Assembly (NCBI GenBank): GCA_902812465.1
Contig: CADDZE010000010.1
Location: 1 to 64,000, forward strand
DNA length: 64,000 nucleotides
Reading direction: 5' to 3'
From: Acidobacteriota bacterium
Lineage (GTDB): Bacteria > Acidobacteriota > Terriglobia > UBA7540
Position numbers and translations under genes: made by a program. This document shows, piece by piece, positions 43,936 to 53,407 of the stretch. The notes beneath the pieces are model-generated. The model saw nothing but the letters and a program-made list of their open reading frames with translations, made no database searches and was not told where the DNA came from. Position 1 is the stretch's first letter, and every line of letters begins with the position of its first letter.

Positions 43936-44577
43936 ATGGTGGACGGAATTTTGGGCAAAAAGCTGGGCATGACCCAAGTCTTTCGGGAAAACGGCGACCT
44001 GCTGGCGGCTACCGTCCTGAAGGCAGGGCCGTGTGTCGTGATTCAGCGCAAGACGACCGCCAAGGACGGCTACGAGGCGGTTCAGCTCGCGCTGGTCGAG
44101 GTGCCTGGCCCGAAGCACGTCAACAAAGCGCTGGAAGGTCATTTCAAGAAAGCGGGAGCGAATCCGGCGCGCTTCCTGCGGGAAGTGCGTTTGACCTCTG
44201 GCGAGGAGAGCATTAAGCCTGGCGACAAAGTCTTGGTCGATCAGTTCAAGGTGGACCAGCGCGTGGACGTGACGGGCGTCTCCAAGGGGCGGGGCTTTGC
44301 TGGCTTTCACAAGCGCCATCACTTCGGTGGCGGCGCCGCCTCCCATGGCTCGATGTTCCACCGCGCACCCGGCTCGATTGGAGCGTCGGCTTTTCCCTCT
44401 CGCGTCCTCCCGGGAATGAAGGCCGCCGGACATATGGGCACGGATCGGGTCACGGTGCGCAACCTGAGGATCCTACAGGTGCTCCCGGAGGAGAATGCTT
44501 TGGTGGTCGAAGGCGCTGTGCCAGGTCCGGATGGCGGTTACGTGGTGGTACGAAAGGCCAAGGCTCCGCACCCGTGA
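43936..44577 (+). CDS. rplC: 50S ribosomal protein L3
   Basis: 213 aa. The ATG at 43936 gives [16 protein letters not shown]; the longer frame is unlike L3. [38 protein letters not shown] and [13 protein letters not shown] are the family signatures, including the loop that reaches toward the peptidyl-transferase centre. Confidence 0.96.
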   Translation: MVDGILGKKLGMTQVFRENGDLLAATVLKAGPCVVIQRKTTAKDGYEAVQLALVEVPGPKHVNKALEGHFKKAGANPARFLREVRLTSGEESIKPGDKVLVDQFKVDQRVDVTGVSKGRGFAGFHKRHHFGGGAASHGSMFHRAPGSIGASAFPSRVLPGMKAAGHMGTDRVTVRNLRILQVLPEENALVVEGAVPGPDGGYVVVRKAKAPHP

Positions 44578-44618
44578 ACACTCCGGGCGCGGCGACCGAA
44601 GGCACAAGGCAACTGAAC

Positions 44619-45242
44619 ATGGCGACCGTGGACGTGAAAAACCTCGAAGGGCAAACGGTCAGACAACTGGAGCTGGCGGACGCCATTTTCTGCGCACGGC
44701 CCAACCAAAGCCTGTTGTGGCAGGTAGTGAAGGCCTATCTCGCCAGCCAGCGGCGCGGCACGCACAAGACGAAGAGCCGCGGAGAGGTGAGCGGTGGCGG
44801 AAAAAAGCCCTGGAGGCAAAAAGGAACGGGGCGGGCGCGCGCGGGGAGCGTCCGCAGCTCCCTGTGGCGCCATGGCTCGATTGCTCATGGTCCAGTCCCG
44901 CGCGACTATTCCAGTAAACCGCCAAAGAAGATGCTGCGTGGGGCGCTGCGTTCGGCGCTGGCAGCCCGGTTCCAGGAGCAGAAACTTACGGTGGTGGATA
45001 ACTTGGCGCTGCCTGAAGCTAAAACCAAGCTGTTCGCTCGCGCCTTGACCAGACTGAATGTCGGCAAGTCGGTGCTGGTGGTCAACGATGTGGCGAACCG
45101 CAACCTGGAGCTCTCTTCCCGCAACATCCGGGGATGCGAGCTGCAGTTGCATCATAACCTCCATCCCTATCACGTATTGAGCCACGAGGGATTATTAATC
45201 TCCGAAGGGGCTTTGGTGCGGCTCCAGGAGTCGCTACGATGA
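44619..45242 (+). CDS. rplD: 50S ribosomal protein L4
   Basis: 207 aa from ATG 44619 (MATVDVKNLEGQTV); a GTG at 44574 overlapping the rplC stop is an alternative start. RGTHKTKSRGEVSGGGKKPW and GTGRARAGSVRSSLWRHG form the conserved loop lining the exit tunnel. In E. coli L4 also represses the S10 operon. It overlaps rplW by 4 nt (ATGA). Confidence 0.96.
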   Translation: MATVDVKNLEGQTVRQLELADAIFCARPNQSLLWQVVKAYLASQRRGTHKTKSRGEVSGGGKKPWRQKGTGRARAGSVRSSLWRHGSIAHGPVPRDYSSKPPKKMLRGALRSALAARFQEQKLTVVDNLALPEAKTKLFARALTRLNVGKSVLVVNDVANRNLELSSRNIRGCELQLHHNLHPYHVLSHEGLLISEGALVRLQESLR

Positions 45243-45535
45243 CGAAGAATCCGTACCAGGTTTTGCTGAAGCCCGTGATCACCGAGAAAGGTTTGGATGT
45301 GAAGGAGCGGGCGCGAACGTTGGTGTTTCGTGTTCATCGCGACGCCAACAAGATGGAGATCAAGCAGGCGGTTCAGGCGGTTTACAAGGTGAAGGTTGAG
45401 TCGGTGCACACCGCGCATTTTCACGGCAAGTTGCGGCGTCGTGGGCGGACGTTTGGCTATAGCCCGGATTGGAAGAAGGCTTATGTGAAACTTCGCGCGG
45501 GCGAGAAGATGCCGGAACAGGTGGAAGGCGTTTGA
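45239..45535 (+). CDS. rplW: 50S ribosomal protein L23
   Basis: 98 aa. PYQVLLKPVITEKGLDVKE at the N-terminus and KMEIKQAVQAVYKVKVESVH are typical, with the basic loop GKLRRRGRTFGYSPDWKKAY. L23 sits at the tunnel exit and docks trigger factor and SRP. The start overlaps the rplD stop. Confidence 0.96.
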   Translation: MTKNPYQVLLKPVITEKGLDVKERARTLVFRVHRDANKMEIKQAVQAVYKVKVESVHTAHFHGKLRRRGRTFGYSPDWKKAYVKLRAGEKMPEQVEGV

Positions 45536-45578
45536 GTTGGCTCGGAGCGAAGCGAAGCTGCGCGGCGGGATGTGATCG

Positions 45579-46406
45579 ATGGGGATAAAAACCTACAGGC
45601 CGTACACCGAAACACGGCGGTTTCAGACTGGGTTGACGTTTGACGAGATCACGACCACCCGGCCATATCGCCCGCTGCTGGAACCGAAGAAGCGCATCTC
45701 CGGGCGTAATAACCAGGGCCAGCTGACCATCTGGCATCGCGGCGGGGGCCACAAGCGTCGCTACCGGATTATTGATTTCAGGCGCGACAAATTCGGGATT
45801 CCGGCTCGCGTGGCGACTATCGAATACGATCCCAACCGCTCGGCGTTCATTGCCCTGCTCCACTACGCCGACGGTGAGAAGCGATACATTCTCCAGCCGG
45901 CCGGATTGAAGGTAGGGGATCGTGTGGTTTCTGGGCCTGATGCGGACATTGTGGTAGGGAACGCGCTACCACTGCGGAACATTCCCGCGGGCACCGTCAT
46001 TCATAATATCGAGCTGCGGGCGGGCAAGGGCGGCCAGTTGGTGCGCAGTGCGGGAGGTGCCGCACAGCTTCTCTCCAAGGAAGGCGACTACGCGCAGGTA
46101 CGTCTGCCTTCGGGCGAAGTTCGGCTGGTACACCTCGACTGCATGGCGTCGATCGGACAGGTAGGTAATGTCGATCATGAGAACATTAGCATCGGCAAGG
46201 CGGGGCGACGGCGCTGGCTGGGCATTCGCCCGACGGTGCGCGGGGTGGCGATGAATCCCGTGGACCATCCGTTGGGCGGAGGCGAAGGGAAAACCTCAGG
46301 CGGCAGGCATCCGGTAACGCCGTGGGGCCAGCCGACACGGGGTTATAAGACGCGGCGCAACCGGTTGACGGACCGCTTCATTGTGAAGCGTCGCGAAAAG
46401 AAGTGA
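45579..46406 (+). CDS. rplB: 50S ribosomal protein L2
   Basis: 275 aa, full length. [35 protein letters not shown] and the C-terminal [29 protein letters not shown] motif with the conserved His near the peptidyl-transferase centre. It is required for subunit joining. Confidence 0.98.
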   Translation: MGIKTYRPYTETRRFQTGLTFDEITTTRPYRPLLEPKKRISGRNNQGQLTIWHRGGGHKRRYRIIDFRRDKFGIPARVATIEYDPNRSAFIALLHYADGEKRYILQPAGLKVGDRVVSGPDADIVVGNALPLRNIPAGTVIHNIELRAGKGGQLVRSAGGAAQLLSKEGDYAQVRLPSGEVRLVHLDCMASIGQVGNVDHENISIGKAGRRRWLGIRPTVRGVAMNPVDHPLGGGEGKTSGGRHPVTPWGQPTRGYKTRRNRLTDRFIVKRREKK

Positions 46407-46416
46407 GGAGGATCGG

Positions 46417-46764
46417 TTGGGTAGGTCGCTCAAGAAAGGTCCTTTCGCGGATCAGCACCTGGTGAAAAAGATCGAGCTGCTGAACCGACGGTTCGAGAAG
46501 AAGGTGGTAAAGACGTGGTCGCGACGGTCGACGATCTTTCCGGAGATGGTCGGGCACACGATCGCGGTCCACAACGGGAAGAAATTTATCCCCGTCTATA
46601 TCACGGAGAACATGGTGGGGCATAAGCTGGGAGAATTCGCCCCCACCCGCACGTTCAAGGGACACAGCGTCAAGACGGCTACGGAGAGGACGGCGTCGGC
46701 GGCGCCTCCACCGGGTGCGGCAGCACCCCGCGCGGTGCCCTCTGGCAGCGGTGCCAGCTCGTAG
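46417..46764 (+). CDS. rpsS: 30S ribosomal protein S19 with C-terminal extension
   Basis: 115 aa from a TTG 6 nt after GAGGAGGAT, giving the canonical [34 protein letters not shown] and [16 protein letters not shown] are conserved. The last ~20 residues (Ala/Pro/Ser-rich) extend beyond the usual ~93-aa protein. Confidence 0.96.
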   Translation: MGRSLKKGPFADQHLVKKIELLNRRFEKKVVKTWSRRSTIFPEMVGHTIAVHNGKKFIPVYITENMVGHKLGEFAPTRTFKGHSVKTATERTASAAPPPGAAAPRAVPSGSGASS

Positions 46765-46801
46765 TGACGCCAGAGGTTGGGAGCGTTTGGACGAGGAATC
46801 G

Positions 46802-47149
46802 ATGGAAGCGCGAGCGACGGCCAAGTTTGTCCGTGTGTCACCGCAGAAGGCGCGCCTCGTGGTGGACCTGATTCGTGGACAGAATGTAGGGGACGCCCTG
46901 AGCATCCTGCGGTTCACGAAGAAGCGGGTGACGCGGGAAGTCGAGAAAGTGCTTCGGTCGGCGATTGCTAATGCGGAACAGAAGTCGGAAGCTGTTGACG
47001 TCGACCGACTGGTGGTCTCTCGCGCTTACGTGGGGGACGCACCACGGCTGAAGCGAATCCGGCCCGCGCCCATGGGGCGTGCGTACCGCTACCAGCGCCG
47101 TCTGAGTCACATCACCGTGGTGGTGGAGGAGAGGGGCGAGCGCCAATGA
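46802..47149 (+). CDS. rplV: 50S ribosomal protein L22
   Basis: 115 aa from ATG 46802. ATAKFVRVSPQKARLVVDLI, the loop region DVDRLVVSRAYVGDAPRLKR and PAPMGRAYRYQRRLSHITVV are diagnostic; the beta-hairpin lines the exit tunnel and is a macrolide-resistance hotspot. No unusual change is visible. Confidence 0.96.
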   Translation: MEARATAKFVRVSPQKARLVVDLIRGQNVGDALSILRFTKKRVTREVEKVLRSAIANAEQKSEAVDVDRLVVSRAYVGDAPRLKRIRPAPMGRAYRYQRRLSHITVVVEERGERQ

Positions 47150-47203
47150 GAAGCAGTGCGGCCAAGACAAGCTCGGCCGGGGACCGCCCTGCAGGAGGCT
47201 AGA

Positions 47204-47899
47204 GTGGGACAGAAAGTTCACCCTTACGGGTTTCGTCTCGGCTACAACAAGACCTGGAAGTCGCGCTGGTTTGCGAGGCGCGAGTACTCGGAGCTACTAC
47301 ACGAGGACTTGAAGCTGAAGAAGGAGCTGAAGGAGAAGTTGAGCAGCGCGGGCGTGGCTTCGGTAGAAATCGAGCGGCCCGGTAACAAACTGAAGATCAC
47401 CATTCACACCGCCCGGCCTGGAATCATCATTGGCCGAAAGGGAGCCGAGATCGACCGTTTGCGCCAGGAAATCCAGAAGCGCACCGGCCGGGAAGTGCTG
47501 CCGATTAATATCCAGGAGGTGCGCCGCCCAGAGCTGAATGCGCAACTGGTGGCGGAATCGATAGCCCTGCAGCTAGAGAAGCGCGTAGCCTTCCGGCGCG
47601 CCATGCGCAAGGCGGTCGACTCGGCGCTGCGCTTCGGCTGCAAAGGAATCAAGGTGCGCTGCGGAGGCCGGTTGAACGGGGCCGAGATCGCCCGCGCCGA
47701 GTGGTACCTGCAGGGTCGACTGCCACTGCACACGTTGCGGGCCGATATCGACTTCGGCATGGCGGAGGCAAAGACAACTTACGGCGTGATTGGGGTCAAG
47801 TGCTGGATCTACAACGGCGAGATCCTCGCGCAAAAGAAGCGGCCGGAGCCGCAACCGGCCTTTGCCGGCCCGGTGACAGCGAGCGCCGCAGCCAGCTAA
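47204..47899 (+). CDS. rpsC: 30S ribosomal protein S3
   Basis: 231 aa. GTG 47204 follows AGGAGG by 6 nt and gives [19 protein letters not shown]. The KH domain shows [18 protein letters not shown], and the C-terminal domain has [20 protein letters not shown] and [20 protein letters not shown]. It forms part of the mRNA entry helicase. Confidence 0.97.
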   Translation: MGQKVHPYGFRLGYNKTWKSRWFARREYSELLHEDLKLKKELKEKLSSAGVASVEIERPGNKLKITIHTARPGIIIGRKGAEIDRLRQEIQKRTGREVLPINIQEVRRPELNAQLVAESIALQLEKRVAFRRAMRKAVDSALRFGCKGIKVRCGGRLNGAEIARAEWYLQGRLPLHTLRADIDFGMAEAKTTYGVIGVKCWIYNGEILAQKKRPEPQPAFAGPVTASAAAS

Positions 47900-47939
47900 A
47901 AGGGCAGCGCCCGTCGCACCCGAATAGAGAAGCTGAAGC

Positions 47940-48356
47940 ATGTTGATGCCCAGCAAGGTGAAATATCGGAAGCAGCAGCGCGGCCGGATGCGGGGGAAGG
48001 CCTGGCGCGGCTCATCGCTTTCCTTTGGCGACTACGGGCTGAAGGCCATCGAGCCGGGTTGGATTACTGCCCGGCAGATCGAGGCCAGCCGCGTCGCCAT
48101 CATGCGGTTCATCAAACGCGGGGGCAAGCTCTGGATTCGGGTCTTTCCCGATAAGCCCGTCACCAAGAAGCCGGCAGAAACGCGCATGGGGAAGGGTAAA
48201 GGGGCACCGGAATTTTGGGTGGCCGTCGTCAAGCCGGGCCGCATTCTATTTGAGATGGAGGGAGTGAACGAAGCTGACGCGCGAGAGGCCCTGCGGCTGG
48301 CCAGCCACAAGCTCTGTGTGAAGACACAGTTCGTGGGTCGGAGCGCGGGGCACTAG
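47940..48356 (+). CDS. rplP: 50S ribosomal protein L16
   Basis: 138 aa. [19 protein letters not shown] at the start, [20 protein letters not shown] and [20 protein letters not shown] in the body. It organises tRNA contacts near the A site. The conserved Arg targeted by hydroxylase YcfD in E. coli lies in the last block. Confidence 0.97.
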   Translation: MLMPSKVKYRKQQRGRMRGKAWRGSSLSFGDYGLKAIEPGWITARQIEASRVAIMRFIKRGGKLWIRVFPDKPVTKKPAETRMGKGKGAPEFWVAVVKPGRILFEMEGVNEADAREALRLASHKLCVKTQFVGRSAGH

Positions 48357-48389
48357 TTCGACGCACCATTGTGGGACTGGAGTCGAAGG

Positions 48390-48638
48390 ATGGCGAAGAC
48401 GCGGCTGACGTTGATCAAGGAGCTGAAGGATCAGATGCGCGAAGCGCCGCTGGAGGAGGTCCGCGCTAAGGCGCTCGAGCTCGAGGGGCAGCTGGCAAAG
48501 CTGCGGTTTCAGCTTGCCGCTGGCCAAACGGACACGGTGCGCAAGATTCGCGAACTCCGGCGTGATGTGGCGCGCCTGAAGACGATTGTTCGCGAACGGG
48601 AGATTGCGGCCGCCCCGACAGGCCCGGCGGTGCGGTGA
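48390..48638 (+). CDS. rpmC: 50S ribosomal protein L29
   Basis: 82 aa from ATG 48390. Two antiparallel helices with [20 protein letters not shown] and [19 protein letters not shown], the latter being the L29 signature. Located at the tunnel exit beside L23. The stop overlaps the rpsQ start. Confidence 0.94.
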   Translation: MAKTRLTLIKELKDQMREAPLEEVRAKALELEGQLAKLRFQLAAGQTDTVRKIRELRRDVARLKTIVREREIAAAPTGPAVR

Positions 48639-48925
48639 AGCCCATGGGAAACAAGCGACAGCAGAAAGTCGGCACGGTGTCCAGCAACAAGATGCAGAAG
48701 ACGGTGGTGGTGACCGTGGAACGGCAGGTGATCCATCCGCTTTACAAGCGCGTCGTGCGCCGTTCGAAGAAATTTATGGCTCACGACGAGCACAATGAGT
48801 GTCGCGTCGGAGACGTAGTGCGAATCGAGGAGACGCGGCCGCTGAGTGCGCGCAAGCGCTGGCGGGTGGTGGAGATCGTGGTGCGGGCGGAACAAGTCGA
48901 GCCCGTGCCGGAGGGTGAAGCATGA
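48635..48925 (+). CDS. rpsQ: 30S ribosomal protein S17
   Basis: 96 aa from GTG 48635 (overlapping the rpmC stop); ATG 48644 is an equally possible start. [38 protein letters not shown] and [19 protein letters not shown] are the OB-fold S17 segments. Overlaps rplN by 4 nt. Confidence 0.95.
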   Translation: MKPMGNKRQQKVGTVSSNKMQKTVVVTVERQVIHPLYKRVVRRSKKFMAHDEHNECRVGDVVRIEETRPLSARKRWRVVEIVVRAEQVEPVPEGEA

Positions 48926-49290
48926 TCGGGATGAGGACTATCCTGCGGGTGGCTGACAATTCCGGCGCTCGTAAGCTTTCCTGCATCCTTCCGTTGGGTG
49001 GTGATGTCGGCTTGCAGGCAGGCTTGGGCGACGTCGTCACTGCCTCGGTCAAGGAGGCGGCGCCCGACAGCCCGATTCCCAAGGGTAAGGTGGTGAAATG
49101 CGTGATCGTGCGCATGAGGAAGGAACAGCGCCGGCGCGACGGCAGCTACATCCGCTTCGATGAGAACGCCGCCGTGCTGATCAATGAGGCTGGCGAGCCT
49201 GTGGGTACGCGTGTCTTCGGCCCAGTGGCCCGCGAGCTGCGCGAGAAGAAGTTCCTAAAGATCGTGTCGTTGGCTCCTGAGGTGCTGTAG
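48922..49290 (+). CDS. rplN: 50S ribosomal protein L14
   Basis: 122 aa, the normal size. [60 protein letters not shown] and [20 protein letters not shown] are nearly invariant in bacteria. It contacts 16S rRNA at the intersubunit face. Confidence 0.97.
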   Translation: MIGMRTILRVADNSGARKLSCILPLGGDVGLQAGLGDVVTASVKEAAPDSPIPKGKVVKCVIVRMRKEQRRRDGSYIRFDENAAVLINEAGEPVGTRVFGPVARELREKKFLKIVSLAPEVL

Positions 49291-49617
49291 ATGGCGATTG
49301 GGCTGGATATTCGGAAGAATGATGAGGTGCGGGTGATCGCGGGGCGCGACCGCGGGAAGACCGGCCGGGTGCTGGAGGTCGAGCCGCGTAAGCGCCGGCT
49401 CTATGTGGAGCACGTGAACATGATCAAGCGTCATACACGTCCCAACCCGGCCAAACAGATTCGCGGAGGCATCCTGGAGAAGGAAGGCCCGATCCACATC
49501 TCGAATGTTGCCTTGGTGTGCGGCGACTGTGGTCCCACGCGCATCCAGCACCGGCAAACGGCTGCCGGCAAGAAGGTGCGTGTATGCGCGAAATGCGGCA
49601 AGGTGCTCGACAAATAG
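49291..49617 (+). CDS. rplX: 50S ribosomal protein L24
   Basis: 108 aa, starting directly after the rplN stop. The KOW motif is [19 protein letters not shown], and [19 protein letters not shown] follows. The C-terminus has CGDCG and CAKCG, a zinc-ribbon-like pair found in many but not all L24 proteins. It initiates 50S assembly. Confidence 0.96.
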   Translation: MAIGLDIRKNDEVRVIAGRDRGKTGRVLEVEPRKRRLYVEHVNMIKRHTRPNPAKQIRGGILEKEGPIHISNVALVCGDCGPTRIQHRQTAAGKKVRVCAKCGKVLDK

Positions 49618-49672
49618 TGATAGTGATGGACTGAAGCTGGCGAAATGAGGCCCACGGTGAGGGAGCGGGCGG

Positions 49673-50260
49673 ATGACTCCGAGGCTCAAAGAACGCTACA
49701 AGAAAGAAGTCGTTCCCGCGTTAATGAAGGAGTTTAAGTACGCGAACGTGATGGCGGTGCCGCGGCTGCGCAAGGTGGTGATCAACATGGGGCTGGGCGA
49801 GGCCATCCAAAATGCCAAGCTGCTGGACGCGGCCACACGCGAGCTGGCACAGATTACCGGGCAGAAGCCAGTCATCACGCGGGCGCGGAAATCGGTGGCT
49901 AACTTCAAGCTGCGGAAGAACATGCCGATTGGCGCCATGGTCACCTTGCGTGGCGACCGCATGTACGAGTTCCTAGATCGGCTGGCGAACGTTGCGTTGC
50001 CGCGGGTGCGCGACTTTAGGGGATTGTCATCGCGGGCCTTCGACGGCCGCGGCAACTACACGCTGGGGCTGCAGGATCAGCTTGTGTTTCCCGAGGTCGA
50101 TTACGCCAAGGTGGAGAAAATCAAAGGCATGAACATCTCGATTGTGACCGATGCCCGAACTGACGCGGAGGGTCTCGCCCTGTTGCGCCACCTTGGCTTG
50201 CCTTTTCGGCAAGATGCACGGCGACCGTCAGCGGCCACTGCCGAAGAGGCGAAAGGATAG
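49673..50260 (+). CDS. rplE: 50S ribosomal protein L5
   Basis: 195 aa with GGGAG upstream. [39 protein letters not shown] and the RNA-binding [20 protein letters not shown] are conserved. It binds 5S rRNA with L18. The last ~15 residues are a short variable extension. Confidence 0.97.
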   Translation: MTPRLKERYKKEVVPALMKEFKYANVMAVPRLRKVVINMGLGEAIQNAKLLDAATRELAQITGQKPVITRARKSVANFKLRKNMPIGAMVTLRGDRMYEFLDRLANVALPRVRDFRGLSSRAFDGRGNYTLGLQDQLVFPEVDYAKVEKIKGMNISIVTDARTDAEGLALLRHLGLPFRQDARRPSAATAEEAKG

Positions 50261-50263
50261 CAC

Positions 50264-50449
50264 ATGGCTCGCGCTTCTCAGATGGCCAAGCTGCTGAAGA
50301 GGCCTAAATTTGAGATTCGGCATCGGAACCGATGCCGGATCTGCGGGCGGCCGCGTGGCTTCCTGCGCAAGTTTCAGATGTGCCGACTCTGCTTCCGGCA
50401 GCTTGCCTTAAAGGGAGACATCCCTGGGGTGATCAAATCGAGCTGGTAG
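50264..50449 (+). CDS. rpsZ: 30S ribosomal protein S14, zinc-binding type Z
   Basis: 61 aa, 3 nt after rpl[21 protein letters not shown] gives the C-x2-C-x12-C-x2-C zinc site of the short (C+) paralogue; the tail [15 protein letters not shown] is standard. It is the only S14 gene in this window. Confidence 0.97.
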   Translation: MARASQMAKLLKRPKFEIRHRNRCRICGRPRGFLRKFQMCRLCFRQLALKGDIPGVIKSSW

Positions 50450-50510
50450 AGCACGAGAACTGCGGCGCGGAAGGCCAGGCGGCCAGCGCCGCCAGAGAGG
50501 TTGCGATTTT

Positions 50511-50912
50511 ATGGGAGTTGTAACGGACCCGGTGGCCGACCTACTGACGCGTATCCGCAACGCGATTCGGGCGCGCCACGCTAGAGTGGATGTACCTAGC
50601 TCTAAGCTCAAAGTGGAGATTGCACGGATTCTTAAGGAGGAAGGCTATATCAGCAGTTTTAAGGTGGTTGAAGAGGGAAAAAAGAAGACCCTTCGGGTAG
50701 TTCTGCGTTACGGGCCGGATGGGGAAAGCGCTATTGCTTCACTCGAACGGGTATCACGGCCCGGACGGCGGGTGTATGTGGGTGCCCGGGAGATTCCTCG
50801 TGTTTTGGGAGGGCTGGGTATCGCCATTCTGACGACGCCGCGTGGCGTCATGACAGGCAAGAAGGCGCGACGCGCGGGCGTTGGCGGCGAGTTACTGTGT
50901 AACATTTCCTGA
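50511..50912 (+). CDS. rpsH: 30S ribosomal protein S8
   Basis: 133 aa. TDPVADLLTRIRNAIRARHA, PSSKLKVEIARILKEEGYI, LGGLGIAILTTPRGVMTGKK and GVGGELLCNIS match S8 throughout. It binds helix 21 of 16S rRNA, and in E. coli it is the spc-operon repressor acting near rplE; no obvious mimic was identified here. Confidence 0.97.
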   Translation: MGVVTDPVADLLTRIRNAIRARHARVDVPSSKLKVEIARILKEEGYISSFKVVEEGKKKTLRVVLRYGPDGESAIASLERVSRPGRRVYVGAREIPRVLGGLGIAILTTPRGVMTGKKARRAGVGGELLCNIS

Positions 50913-50953
50913 GCCCGGCAGGACCCGGGACTTTTGGGGACTCGGGGAAAGCG

Positions 50954-51499
50954 ATGTCAAGAATCGGAAACAAGCCCATCCAGATTCCTCCAGGAGCAGC
51001 GGTCGAGCTGGATGGCAGCACAGCGGTGGTAAAGGGAGCAAAGGGAACTTTGCGCGTTGGCATCCCGGCCGGAATCCGTGTCGAGAGGCAGGATTCGAAA
51101 CTGGTACTGCGGCGCGACAGCGACGAACACCGGGCGCTGCATGGGTTAGCTCGCAGCTTACTCGCTAACGCGCTGAAGGGTGTTACCGAGGGGTTCGAAA
51201 AGCATCTCGACATTGTCGGCGTCGGATACCGCGCTGAAGTCAAGGGCCAGACCCTGGTGCTGGCCCTCGGCTACTCGCACCCCGTGGAATTCCCACTGCC
51301 GCCCGGAATATCGGCGAGCGTCGAGAAGCAAACGCATATCGTACTGCGCGGCGTGGATAAGCAGGCGGTGGGGCAGGTGGCGGCCAACGTCCGAGCGGTG
51401 CGGCCTCCCGATCCCTACAAGAACAAAGGTGTGCGCTATACGGGCGAGCCATTGAAGAAGAAGGTGGGTAAGGCAGCGGCCGGTGCGGCCAAACAATAG
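50954..51499 (+). CDS. rplF: 50S ribosomal protein L6
   Basis: 181 aa. MSRIGNKPIQIPPGAAVEL, GLARSLLANALKGVTEGFEK, GVGYRAEVKGQTLVLALGYS and PPDPYKNKGVRYTGEPLKKK cover both L6 repeats and the C-terminal rRNA-binding tail. It lies near the sarcin-ricin loop. Confidence 0.97.
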   Translation: MSRIGNKPIQIPPGAAVELDGSTAVVKGAKGTLRVGIPAGIRVERQDSKLVLRRDSDEHRALHGLARSLLANALKGVTEGFEKHLDIVGVGYRAEVKGQTLVLALGYSHPVEFPLPPGISASVEKQTHIVLRGVDKQAVGQVAANVRAVRPPDPYKNKGVRYTGEPLKKKVGKAAAGAAKQ

Positions 51500-51556
51500 A
51501 CGAGCGAAAGCGCTGATTGGACTTGTTCTACCCATTGAACTCAGGGGGCTTGAATC

Positions 51557-51925
51557 GTGCTACAAGCTGCTTCGCGAAACGCCATGCGACGGCGGATTCA
51601 CCTGCGCATCCGCAAACGGGTGCAGGGCCGCGCCCAGCGTCCTCGGCTGAGCGTCTTTCGCTCCTTGAAGCATATCTACGCCCAGATCATTGATGACACG
51701 AGAGCGCGAACGCTGGTCTCCGCTTCCTCGCTGGATACCGAGTTACGACAAACAATGAAGAGTGGCGGCAATGTCGCAGCCGCTAGGCAGGTGGGAAGAA
51801 TCTTGGCCGAGCGGGCCAAGGCAGCGGGCATCACCCAGGTCGTATTTGACCGCGGCGGGTATGCCTATCACGGGAGGGTGAAAGCCCTGGCGGAGGCAGC
51901 CCGCGAGGGCGGACTGAAGTTTTGA
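51557..51925 (+). CDS. rplR: 50S ribosomal protein L18
   Basis: 122 aa from a [43 protein letters not shown] and [20 protein letters not shown] with the GGLKF terminus are typical. It binds 5S rRNA together with L5. Confidence 0.96.
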   Translation: MLQAASRNAMRRRIHLRIRKRVQGRAQRPRLSVFRSLKHIYAQIIDDTRARTLVSASSLDTELRQTMKSGGNVAAARQVGRILAERAKAAGITQVVFDRGGYAYHGRVKALAEAAREGGLKF

Positions 51926-51939
51926 TCACGGAGGAGTAT

Positions 51940-52443
51940 TTGGCTCGGCGTATCGACGCGGCTGGTCTCACGCTGAAAGATCAGGTCATTTCCATTAACC
52001 GGGTCACCAAGGTGGTGAAGGGGGGTAAGAACCTCAGCTTCTCGGCTCTGGTGGTGGTCGGCGACGGCAGTGGTCACGTGGGATACGGGGCGGGCAAGGC
52101 ACGTGAAGTTCCCATGGCCATCCGCAAAGCGATCGAGGCCGCTAAGAAGGCCCTGGTGAAAGTGAACATTACATCTACGTCGATACCCCATGCGGTCGTG
52201 GGGCACTTCGGAGCTGGCAAGGTTCTGCTGAAGCCTGCGCCTCCGGGTACGGGAGTGATTGCCGGAGGTGCTGTGCGTGCGGTAGTCGAAGCAGCGGGCA
52301 TTCAAAATGTGCTGACCAAATCGCTCGGTACCACCAATCCGCATAATGTGGTGAAGGCCACCATGGACGCGCTGCTGAAGTTGCGCAATTCGGAAGAAGT
52401 GGCGGCCACGCGCGGGAAGGCATTAGAAGAAATCACGGCCTAG
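51940..52443 (+). CDS. rpsE: 30S ribosomal protein S5
   Basis: 167 aa. The TTG at 51940 is preferred over the TTG at 51922: GGAGGAG (51930-51936) lies just upstream and the product then starts [23 protein letters not shown], aligning with other S5 proteins. [40 protein letters not shown] and [20 protein letters not shown] are conserved; the KVVKGG loop is the spectinomycin-binding region. The ribosome site lies only a few bases past the rplR stop. Confidence 0.96.
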   Translation: MARRIDAAGLTLKDQVISINRVTKVVKGGKNLSFSALVVVGDGSGHVGYGAGKAREVPMAIRKAIEAAKKALVKVNITSTSIPHAVVGHFGAGKVLLKPAPPGTGVIAGGAVRAVVEAAGIQNVLTKSLGTTNPHNVVKATMDALLKLRNSEEVAATRGKALEEITA

Positions 52444-52462
52444 GGAACATCATGCATTCTGG

Positions 52463-52524
52463 GTATCTCTGGGGTGGTGCGGTCCGCTGAGCGACCCGGT
52501 GGCGCGCCAGCCTGCAAGAGATAC
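52463..52524 (+). other. Structured spacer between rpsE and rpmD
   Basis: GTATCTCT (52463-52470) and AGAGATAC (52517-52524) form a perfect 8-bp closing stem around 46 nt that contain two smaller hairpins (GGT-C-CGC-TGA-GCG-ACC and TGGC-GC-GCCA). It is not a tRNA. Confidence 0.4.
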
Positions 52525-52557
52525 GCGTTGTCCAGGCCCCGGTTTTACTAAGAACCG

Positions 52558-52947
52558 ATGAGAGAAAATGGAACAATTCGGATCAAGTGGGTGCGGAGTG
52601 GAATCGGCTTTGATCGCCGGCAGCGCCGAGTAATTCGCGGTCTGGGCCTCCGGCGGTTACACCAAGTGGTCGAGCCACCAGATGTACCGCAGGTCCGCGG
52701 CATGGTAGCCAAAGTGGCGCACCTGGTGGAGGTTTTATCCGCGGACAGCCAGACGCGCCACTGCGATCTCCCGGAATACGTAGTTCGTGCCGCGGCGGGT
52801 CACGCGCCGTCGCTGCAGGCCGCTCGCGAATCAGGTGAGCCGCGATCGCCGGAACCGGAAAAGGGTAGCGAGGTGACAAATCAAGCCCGTAGCTCCAGCC
52901 CTGATGGCTCGGTTGAAGGCGAGTGCAGCGGCGCGGCTAGCAGGTGA
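52558..52947 (+). CDS. rpmD: 50S ribosomal protein L30 with long C-terminal extension
   Basis: 129 aa against the usual ~60. Residues about 6-62 are L30: [54 protein letters not shown]. From there ~65 additional residues, hydrophilic and low complexity (Ser/Glu/Pro-rich), run to a stop 7 nt before rplO. The rplO ribosome site overlaps the stop, which suggests the extended frame is the real one. The extension's role is unknown. Confidence 0.88.
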   Translation: MRENGTIRIKWVRSGIGFDRRQRRVIRGLGLRRLHQVVEPPDVPQVRGMVAKVAHLVEVLSADSQTRHCDLPEYVVRAAAGHAPSLQAARESGEPRSPEPEKGSEVTNQARSSSPDGSVEGECSGAASR

Positions 52948-52954
52948 AGCGAAT

Positions 52955-53407
52955 ATGGTGATACACGTCGGCACACTGGTTCCTCCCCGCGGCGCACACA
53001 AGCGACGCAAGCGAATCGGCCTGGGCATGGGTTCGGGGCACGGCAAAACGGCTACGCGCGGGTCCAAGGGACAAGGCTCGCGCACGGGATCACGCCTGCG
53101 GCCCGGCTTTGAGGGTGGCCAGATGCCGCTGCAGCGCCGCCTTCCCAAGCGGGGATTCACGAATATCTTTAAGAAGCATTACGCCTTGGTGAATGTGGGT
53201 GACCTTGAGGGCTTTGAAGCGGGGCAGAAGGTGAGCCCTGAACTTGTGTTAGAACGCGGTCTGGTGCGGAAGTTGGCTGATGGTATTAAGGTGCTGGGCG
53301 ATGGTGAGCTTAAGAAGCCACTTCACGTCTGCGCTCATGCCTTCTCGCGGGCAGCCCGGGCCAAGATCGAGGGTGCGGGGGGCAAGGTCGAGGTGATTTC
53401 CGCATGA
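52955..53407 (+). CDS. rplO: 50S ribosomal protein L15
   Basis: 150 aa from ATG 52955, preceded by AGGTGA; ATG 52904 would overlap rpm[41 protein letters not shown] and [20 protein letters not shown] are the Gly/Arg-rich L15 blocks. It overlaps secY by 4 nt (ATGA). Confidence 0.96.
   Translation: MVIHVGTLVPPRGAHKRRKRIGLGMGSGHGKTATRGSKGQGSRTGSRLRPGFEGGQMPLQRRLPKRGFTNIFKKHYALVNVGDLEGFEAGQKVSPELVLERGLVRKLADGIKVLGDGELKKPLHVCAHAFSRAARAKIEGAGGKVEVISA

Noticed and set aside
52463-52524. Structured rpsE-rpmD spacer considered as a tRNA
   Set aside because: No anticodon or T-loop consensus and no CCA-compatible end; arms do not fit a cloverleaf.
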